Shown: positions 5,831 to 8,998 of the stretch, in pieces | Position numbering within the stretch: the stretch's first letter is position 1 | Layout: each line of letters begins with the position of its first letter | Origin: JBEKHI01 sp050012355 | Lineage (GTDB): Bacteria > Actinomycetota > Actinomycetes > Streptosporangiales > Streptosporangiaceae | Assembly (NCBI GenBank): GCA_050012355.1 | Contig: JBEKHI010000345.1 | Coordinates: 1-8,998 of the forward strand | DNA: 8,998 nucleotides | Direction: 5' to 3' | The notes under the pieces: generated by a model | What the model was told of the DNA's origin: nothing | What the model saw: the letters and a program-made list of their open reading frames with translations, nothing else | The model's database searches: none | Position numbers and translations under genes: made by a program

Positions 5831-6547
5831 ATGCCACGACCTGACGGACGATCCTCCGACGCACTGCGACCGGTACGCTTCACCCGCAACTGGCTCTCAC
5901 ACGCGGAGGGGTCGGTGCTCGTTGAGTTCGGCCAGACCCGCGTGCTGTGCGCGGCGAGTGTCAGCGAGGACGTGCCGCGCTGGCGACGGGGGAGTGGCCT
6001 CGGCTGGGTGACCGCGGAGTACGCGATGCTGCCCCGCGCGACGAACACTCGCGGGGACCGGGAGTCGGTCAAGGGCCGTTTGGGCGGCCGTACCCAGGAG
6101 ATCTCCCGGCTCGTCGGGCGGTCGTTGCGGGCGTGCGTCGACTACAAGGCGCTCGGCGAGAACACGATCATCATCGACTGCGACGTGCTGCAGGCGGATG
6201 GCGGCACGCGGACGGCCGCGATCACCGGCGGCTACGTCGCGCTGGCCGACGCCATCGCCTGGCTGCGCGGTCGTGGATCGCTCAAGGGCCAGCCGCTGGT
6301 TAGCTCGGTGTCCGCGGTAAGCGTCGGCATCGTGAACGGCGAGCCCAAGCTGGACCTCTGCTACGAAGAAGACGTGGCGGCCGAGACCGACATGAACGTG
6401 GTCTGCACCGGCACCGGCGACTTCGTGGAGATCCAGGGCACGGCGGAGCGGGAGCCGTTCAGCCGCGACCTCCTCAACGGGCTGCTCGACCTCGCGGTTG
6501 ACGGCTGCGCCACGCTGACGGGGATGCAGAAAGATGCCCTCGCCTAG
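5831..6547 (+). CDS. rph: Ribonuclease PH
   Basis: RNase PH is a phosphate-dependent 3'-5' exoribonuclease that trims tRNA precursor 3' ends, working as a ring-shaped hexamer in the cytosol. The 238-residue length is typical (about 240-260). Signatures in order: RPDGRSSDALRPV (3-15), GSVLVEFGQTRVLCAASV (~27-44), GWVTAEYAMLPRAT (~58-71), a GRTQEISRLVGRSLRACVD helix with the phosphate-binding arginines (~90-108), and IIDCDVLQADGGTRTAAITGGYVAL (~116-140) with the conserved acidic residues. The C-terminal half contains MNVVCTGTGDFVEIQGTAE. The start ATG 5831 is right for the family, whose proteins begin with the DGR element. It overlaps rdgB by 14 nt, showing translational coupling. A tRNA gene lies 1.2 kb further on, probably by coincidence. 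Confidence 0.96.
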   Translation: MPRPDGRSSDALRPVRFTRNWLSHAEGSVLVEFGQTRVLCAASVSEDVPRWRRGSGLGWVTAEYAMLPRATNTRGDRESVKGRLGGRTQEISRLVGRSLRACVDYKALGENTIIIDCDVLQADGGTRTAAITGGYVALADAIAWLRGRGSLKGQPLVSSVSAVSVGIVNGEPKLDLCYEEDVAAETDMNVVCTGTGDFVEIQGTAEREPFSRDLLNGLLDLAVDGCATLTGMQKDALA

Positions 6548-7112
6548 CCTCGTCCTGGCCACCAGGAACGCGCATAAGGTCACCGAGGTGTCGCGGATCC
6601 TCGGCGTGGAGCTGGCGGGGTCCGATGAGGACGTCCCCGAGACGGGACTCACGTTCGCGGACAACGCCCTGCTCAAGGCGCGGGCAGTGGCCGCCGCCAC
6701 CGGGCTGCCCGCCGTCGCCGACGACTCCGGGCTCTGCGTGAACGCGCTGAACGGAATGCCAGGCATCCTGTCCGCCCGCTGGGCGGGCCAGCACGGCGCT
6801 GACGCGGCGAACCTGGATCTAGTGCTCGCGCAGATTGCCGACATCCCGGACGACGCCCGCGGCGCGCAGTTCGTCTGTGTCGCGGCCCTGGCGCTGCCCA
6901 GCGGCCAGGCCTGGACCTGCACCGGAGTCGTGCACGGCGCACTGATCCGCTCGCCGCGAGGGACTGGCGGGTTCGGCTACGACCCGATCTTCGTGCCCTC
7001 CGGAGAAACCCGCACGACGGCCGAGATGACGCCGGAGGAGAAGGACGCGATCAGCCACCGCGGCCGCGCCTTCCGCGCGCTGGCCCCGCTGATCGCCACC
7101 CACCTGCTCTAG
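6534..7112 (+). CDS. rdgB: XTP/dITP diphosphatase (non-canonical purine NTP pyrophosphatase)
   Basis: The enzyme hydrolyses XTP, ITP and dITP to the monophosphate and pyrophosphate, keeping damaged purines out of DNA and RNA. The 192-residue product carries the Ham1/RdgB set: SLVLATRNAHKVTEV (4-18, nucleotide binding), TGLTFADNALLKARA (~37-51), VADDSGLCVNALNGMPGILSARWAG (~61-85, metal-binding acidic pair), GTGGFGYDPIFVP (~143-155) and the C-terminal MTPEEKDAISHRGRAF (~164-179). ATG 6534 lies 14 nt inside the rph coding end in another frame, a coupled pair that is widely conserved in actinobacteria. No strong Shine-Dalgarno is visible, consistent with coupling to rph translation. It is the last gene of the cluster; a C-rich tract and a large stem-loop follow. 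Confidence 0.95.
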   Translation: MPSPSLVLATRNAHKVTEVSRILGVELAGSDEDVPETGLTFADNALLKARAVAAATGLPAVADDSGLCVNALNGMPGILSARWAGQHGADAANLDLVLAQIADIPDDARGAQFVCVAALALPSGQAWTCTGVVHGALIRSPRGTGGFGYDPIFVPSGETRTTAEMTPEEKDAISHRGRAFRALAPLIATHLL

Positions 7113-7170
7113 CCTCCGCACCCCAGCCCCAGCCCCAGCGCCCCGGCGCGCGCCAGCCCCCGCGCCCCGA
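7113..7170. other. C-rich tract with G-quadruplex motif on the minus strand, possible Rho-type termination zone
   Basis: Straight after the rdgB stop the plus strand is C-rich with CCCCAG three times in tandem (7121-7138). Four CCCC runs (7121-7124, 7127-7130, 7133-7136, 7141-7144) separated by 2, 2 and 4 nt form a full four-run G-quadruplex motif on the minus strand. The RNA made from the plus strand would be C-rich and G-poor at first, the composition that Rho favours. Termination of the rdgB transcript here is inferred. Confidence 0.55.
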
Positions 7171-7226
7171 CGCCATCGATGGCCCACCGCTGGCGTCATA
7201 GCACCAGCGATGGGCCATCGATGGCG
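7171..7226. repeat. Dispersed stem-loop element, copy 2
   Basis: Two 25-nt arms (7171-7195 and 7202-7226) flank the loop TCATAG. Only two pairs are not Watson-Crick on the plus strand (both C/A), and both become G-U pairs in an RNA read from the minus strand. The 54-nt core 7172-7225 is 44/54 identical to 297-350. The 12-bp palindrome GCCATCGATGGC occurs at both ends (7172-7183 and 7214-7225). It is 58 nt after the rdgB stop and about 100 nt before bcp. Confidence 0.85.
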
Positions 7227-7286
7227 GGGGCACCCCAGTGCCATACCGGGGCAAATTGCCCAGATCGGGCTCGCGGGGGTCGGACC

Positions 7287-7324
7287 TGGCCACTGGCTCC
7301 GCTGATCGCTGATAACGTGAAACC
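7287..7324 (+). promoter_or_regulatory. Possible leaderless promoter of bcp
   Basis: TGGCCA (7287-7292, weak -35) lies 18 nt before GATAAC (7311-7316), and TAACGT (7313-7318) is an alternative TANNNT box. The GTG start at 7325 follows 6-8 nt later with no Shine-Dalgarno. The -35 is poor, so only the -10 region is moderately convincing. Confidence 0.35.
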
Positions 7325-7786
7325 GTGAGGCTCGAACCAGGAGATGTTGCGCCCGATTTCACCTTGACGGACGCGGACGGGGAGCAGGTAACCCTGTCTT
7401 CCTACCGGGGCCAGCAGGTGATCGTGTACTTCTACCCGGCGGCGATGACCCCGGGCTGCACCAAGCAGGCCTGCGATTTCACCGCCAGCTTGCCGGCGCT
7501 TAGCGCCAAGGGCTACGCGGTGCTCGGGATCTCGCCGGACCCGCCAGCGAAGCTGGCGAAGTTCAGGGAGAAGGAAAGCCTCGGTTTCCCGCTGCTGTCC
7601 GACCCGGAGCGCAAGGTCCTTGAGGCGTACGGGGCTTACGGGGAGAAGATGCTGTACGGGAAGACCACCGTGGGCGTGATCCGCTCCACATTCGTGATCG
7701 GCCCGGACGGGAAGATCGAGAAGGCGCAGTACGGCGTGAAGGCGACCGGCCACGTGGCCCGGCTGACCGCCGACCTAGGCGTTTAG
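7325..7786 (+). CDS. bcp: Peroxiredoxin of the BCP/PrxQ type (thiol-dependent peroxidase)
   Basis: The protein reduces hydrogen and organic peroxides using thioredoxin-type electron donors in the cytosol. At 153 residues it is normal for the BCP/PrxQ subfamily. The active site YFYPAAMTPGCTKQACDF (35-52) contains peroxidatic C45, with resolving C50 five residues later as in atypical two-cysteine PrxQ enzymes, and the supporting threonine T42. GDVAPDFTLTDADGEQVTLSSYRGQ is the usual N-terminal strand-helix and GVIRSTFVIGPDGKI the late strand pair with the conserved arginine. The start is GTG 7325, where the family's N-terminus aligns (LEPGDVAPDF). The gene ends 7 nt before tRNA-Leu, and a shared transcript is possible. 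Confidence 0.94.
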   Translation: MRLEPGDVAPDFTLTDADGEQVTLSSYRGQQVIVYFYPAAMTPGCTKQACDFTASLPALSAKGYAVLGISPDPPAKLAKFREKESLGFPLLSDPERKVLEAYGAYGEKMLYGKTTVGVIRSTFVIGPDGKIEKAQYGVKATGHVARLTADLGV

Positions 7787-7793
7787 CTCACCC

Positions 7794-7877
7794 GCGGACG
7801 TGGCGAAATTGGCATACGCGACAGGTTTAGGTCCTGTTGGTGGAAACATCGTGGGGGTTCGAGTCCCCCCGTCCGCA
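7794..7877 (+). tRNA. tRNA-Leu (anticodon UAG)
   Basis: An 84-nt type II tRNA. The acceptor stem is GCGGACG (7794-7800) with CGTCCGC (7870-7876) and discriminator A at 7877; CCA is not encoded. The anticodon arm is ACAGG/CCTGT (7821-7825/7833-7837) with the seven-base loop TTTAGGT, giving anticodon TAG at 7828-7830, which reads CUA and other CUN leucine codons. A long variable arm (7838-7852) and a T arm GGGGG-TTCGAGT-CCCCC complete it. The long variable arm and the A discriminator agree with leucine identity. Confidence 0.96.
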
Positions 7878-7941
7878 CAAACCGGCCGCTAACGTTAACC
7901 CGGAGCGCTATCCGCGCTATGGATGCGTCGGCTAGGTTCCG

Positions 7942-7982
7942 GCCCGACTCACTTCGCGTCCGCCGCGCTTCGCGAACCGGGC
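7942..7982. terminator. Weak stem-loop downstream of tRNA-Leu
   Basis: GCCCG (7942-7946) pairs with CGGGC (7978-7982), and inside it TTCGCG (7953-7958) pairs with CGCGAA (7971-7976). No T-run follows. It might end the tRNA transcript, but the paired segments are short and GC-rich DNA makes such pairs by chance. Confidence 0.25.
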
Positions 7983-8060
7983 ATCCGCGACATCTCGCCC
8001 CGCTGTCCCGCCCTGCCGCCCCGCTCTCGGATCATGGTCGGTGCTGCATTAACAAGCCTC

Positions 8061-8091
8061 TTTGCTGGTTGGTGTCACACTGACCAGCAAA
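8061..8091. repeat. 14-bp near-perfect palindrome with 3-nt loop
   Basis: TTTGCTGGTTGGTG (8061-8074), loop TCA, then CACTGACCAGCAAA (8078-8091). Twelve pairs are Watson-Crick and the two others (T/G and G/T) are wobble pairs in RNA, so the RNA stem is fully paired. No T-run follows on either strand. It may be an operator, an RNA structure or part of a remnant element. Confidence 0.7.
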
Positions 8092-8105
8092 ACCTGGGCT
8101 TGGGG

Positions 8106-8177
8106 GCGGTGGCGACGGCCGGTGTAACTGGGCGATACCGCGACAAACCGGTCGGATCGTGGCGACTCCCGTCCGCA
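8106..8177 (+). pseudogene. Degraded tRNA-Leu-like remnant
   Basis: Blocks of the intact tRNA-Leu occur here in the same order: GCGG and TGGCGA (8106-8115), TGG-C-ATAC and GCGACA with single-base insertions (about 8129-8145), ATCGTGG (8156-8162), CGA-TCCC (8163-8170) and GTCCGCA (8171-8177). The last 11 nt CCCGTCCGCAC are identical to 7868-7878. About 10 nt are inserted in the D arm, and most of the anticodon arm and variable arm is missing. Acceptor pairing is broken at two positions, so it is not a working tRNA. Duplication or a decayed integration-site copy are possible origins; chance similarity in GC-rich DNA is not excluded. Confidence 0.42.
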
Positions 8178-8193
8178 CCGAAAACATCGAGAA

Positions 8194-8224
8194 GCGCGCG
8201 GCACGCTTTACGCGTACCGCGCGC
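8194..8224. terminator. Hairpin, likely terminator between convergent units
   Basis: GCGCGCGG (8194-8201) pairs perfectly with CCGCGCGC (8217-8224); after one C/A mismatch ACGC (8203-8206) pairs with GCGT (8212-8215), closing a TTTAC loop. Read from the minus strand it is followed by the T-rich TTCTCGATGTTTTC, so it best suits the end of the ABC gene transcript. Confidence 0.5.
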
Positions 8225-8266
8225 CCCTCCTCGAAGCACGGCCGCCGCTAGCTCATCGGCCGTCTG

Positions 8267-8297
8267 CCCGGCGCGCCCTGGCACGAGACGCGCCGGG
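8267..8297. terminator. Hairpin immediately after the ABC gene stop
   Basis: CCCGGCGCG (8267-8275) and CGCGCCGGG (8289-8297) form a perfect 9-bp stem with a 13-nt loop, 3 nt beyond the stop codon of the minus-strand gene. There is no T-run, the form common for GC-rich actinobacterial terminators. Together with 8194-8224 it would be a tandem terminator. Confidence 0.5.
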
Positions 8298-8300
8298 AGC

Positions 8301-8998
8301 TTAGCTGCCCGGATTGGAGATCATCGGGCTGACGTTGAAGGACGGGAATCCGATGAACTGCTGCATCACGTTGGCGACGCGTTGCAACCGGACCTGGTTC
8401 ACCGTGCCGACGGGGTAGGTGTCCAGCGACATCATCGCGGCGATGACCGCCGAGACACCCAGCGGCGTCGGCTTCATCGGCAGGCTCTCCATCGCGGACT
8501 CCACGGCCTCCCGGTTGGTGTCGGCGATCTCCTGGCCCTGCTGCAAGGCGGTATTGAACGCGGCGAGCGTCCGCGGGTATTTCTCCGCCCAAGCGCGGGT
8601 CACGACGTATCCCTGGACCGGGAAGTTCGTCGTCGCGCCCTGATCCAGGTCGGCGAGCTCGGTGACTCCGTAAGCAGCCATCGCCTCGCTGCCGAACGGC
8701 TCGGGCAGAACGGCCGCGTTGATCTTGCCGGCTTTCAGCTCGGCGGCCAGCGTCGGCAGCGGGTAATCCGCGAAATGCACGCTGTTCACCGCGATGCCGT
8801 TGTCCGCCAGCACCGAGGCCGCCAGCAGGTACAGGATGTTCTTCGGCGCGTTGATGCCGATCGTCTTGCCCACCAGATCCCGCAGCGAGGAGATGTGCGA
8901 GCTGGGCATCACATACAGTGCCTGGGCGCCTGGCTCCATCACCGAGCCTTCGGCGAAGATTTCCAGGTTGGCGGTCTTCTCCTGCTGCGCCTGCAGGT
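8301..8998 (-). CDS. ABC transporter substrate-binding protein (SsuA/NMT1/THI5-like), 5'-partial
   Basis: The C-terminal 231 residues of a periplasmic-binding-protein-like subunit; the frame stays open to the window edge, so the start, signal peptide and first lobe lie outside. Visible elements: SSLRDLVGKTIGINAPKNILYLLAASVL (the usual DLKGK hinge-like segment and helix of the SsuA/NMT1 family), FADYPLPTLAAELKAGKINAAVLPEPFG (the AL..G.IDA...EPF ligand-lobe motif), the NFPVQGYVVTRAWAEKYPRTLAAF stretch, and a C-terminal YPVGTVNQVRLQRVANVMQQFIGFPSF tail. Proteins of this type bind aliphatic sulfonates, taurine, nitrate, or thiamine precursors; the ligand cannot be told from this part. If it carries sulfonates it would fit the cysteine genes nearby, but that is a guess. 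It converges on the tRNA-Leu side. Confidence 0.88.
   Translation of the reverse strand, partial: LQAQQEKTANLEIFAEGSVMEPGAQALYVMPSSHISSLRDLVGKTIGINAPKNILYLLAASVLADNGIAVNSVHFADYPLPTLAAELKAGKINAAVLPEPFGSEAMAAYGVTELADLDQGATTNFPVQGYVVTRAWAEKYPRTLAAFNTALQQGQEIADTNREAVESAMESLPMKPTPLGVSAVIAAMMSLDTYPVGTVNQVRLQRVANVMQQFIGFPSFNVSPMISNPGS

Larger units (their letters stand above)
7878..8300. other. 423-nt gene-free region between tRNA-Leu and the convergent ABC gene
   Basis: No reading frame here looks like a protein gene. A 69-codon frame on the minus strand has no recognisable domain and no good start. The region holds a tRNA-flanking stem-loop (7953-7976), a long hairpin (8061-8091), a degraded tRNA-like segment (8106-8177) and two terminator-like hairpins (8194-8224, 8267-8297). 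Confidence 0.6.

Noticed and set aside
5046..5864. 272-codon open frame on the minus strand over the metallo-hydrolase gene
   Set aside because: It is the antisense shadow of a GC-rich gene with clear family motifs on the plus strand; the shadow has no recognisable domain.
5897..6922. 341-codon open frame on the minus strand across rph and rdgB
   Set aside because: Antisense to two well-identified genes, composition Arg/Ala/Gly-rich as expected from a shadow frame, no domain.
7905..7922. Tandem 9-mer GCGCTATCC / GCGCTATGG
   Set aside because: Only two short units, with one mismatch; not enough for a repeat array or a paired operator claim.
8075..8284. 69-codon minus-strand frame in the tRNA-Leu/ABC gap
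   Set aside because: It overlaps two hairpins and the tRNA-like segment, has no ribosome binding site and no recognisable domain.
1..8998. CRISPR array, toxin-antitoxin pair, insertion sequence or defence genes
   Set aside because: No regularly spaced repeats, no transposase or nuclease motifs, and all large frames match housekeeping families.

Overview
The window is high-GC DNA from an actinomycete (Actinobacteria). The evidence is the gene order pncB / clpS - DUF2017 - mec - cysO - cysM - metallo-beta-lactamase - rph - rdgB, which closely matches the Mycobacterium tuberculosis Rv1330c-Rv1341 neighbourhood, the strong G/C bias at third codon positions, GTG starts, and several genes with no Shine-Dalgarno but a TANNNT box 6-7 nt before the start (leaderless pattern). 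The genus cannot be fixed from sequence alone. This is mostly conserved chromosomal backbone, not an obvious accessory island. The less ordinary content is in the non-coding gaps.

Layout. 1-274: the end of a small helix-turn-helix protein (+). 275-458: a gap with a long perfect-looking stem-loop (297-350) and the promoter of a YceI-family gene (459-998, +). 1024-2373: nicotinate phosphoribosyltransferase pncB (-), convergent with yceI. 2374-2448: a short divergent promoter region. 2449-5049 (+): clpS, a DUF2017 gene, the JAMM peptidase mec, the sulfur carrier cysO and the cysteine synthase cysM. 5079-7112 (+): a metallo-beta-lactamase-fold phosphodiesterase candidate, rph (RNase PH) and rdgB (XTP/dITP pyrophosphatase), with rph and rdgB overlapping. 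7113-7324: a C-rich tract, able to form a G-quadruplex on the minus strand, then a second copy of the 54-nt stem-loop. 7325-7786: a Bcp-type peroxiredoxin. 7794-7877: tRNA-Leu(UAG). 7878-8300: non-coding, with several hairpins and a segment that looks like a decayed partial copy of the tRNA-Leu. 8301-8998 (-): the C-terminal part of an ABC-transporter substrate-binding protein of the SsuA/NMT1 type, running off the window.

How the genes work together. Mec, CysO and CysM form a known alternative cysteine route: CysM adds O-phosphoserine-derived carbon to the thiocarboxylate on the C-terminal Gly-Gly of CysO, and Mec then releases cysteine from the carrier. The pathway is oxidant-resistant, which fits the nearby Bcp peroxidase, although Bcp has its own promoter region. 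ClpS feeds N-degron substrates to ClpAP/ClpCP. RNase PH and RdgB handle tRNA 3' maturation and nucleotide-pool cleansing. Compared with M. tuberculosis, the P1-type peptidase, the rhomboid gene and murI are missing from this locus.

The most notable observation is a dispersed 54-nt palindromic element present twice (297-350 and 7172-7225), 44/54 identical, where two of the differences are compensatory base-pair swaps. No convincing new multi-gene system is visible.
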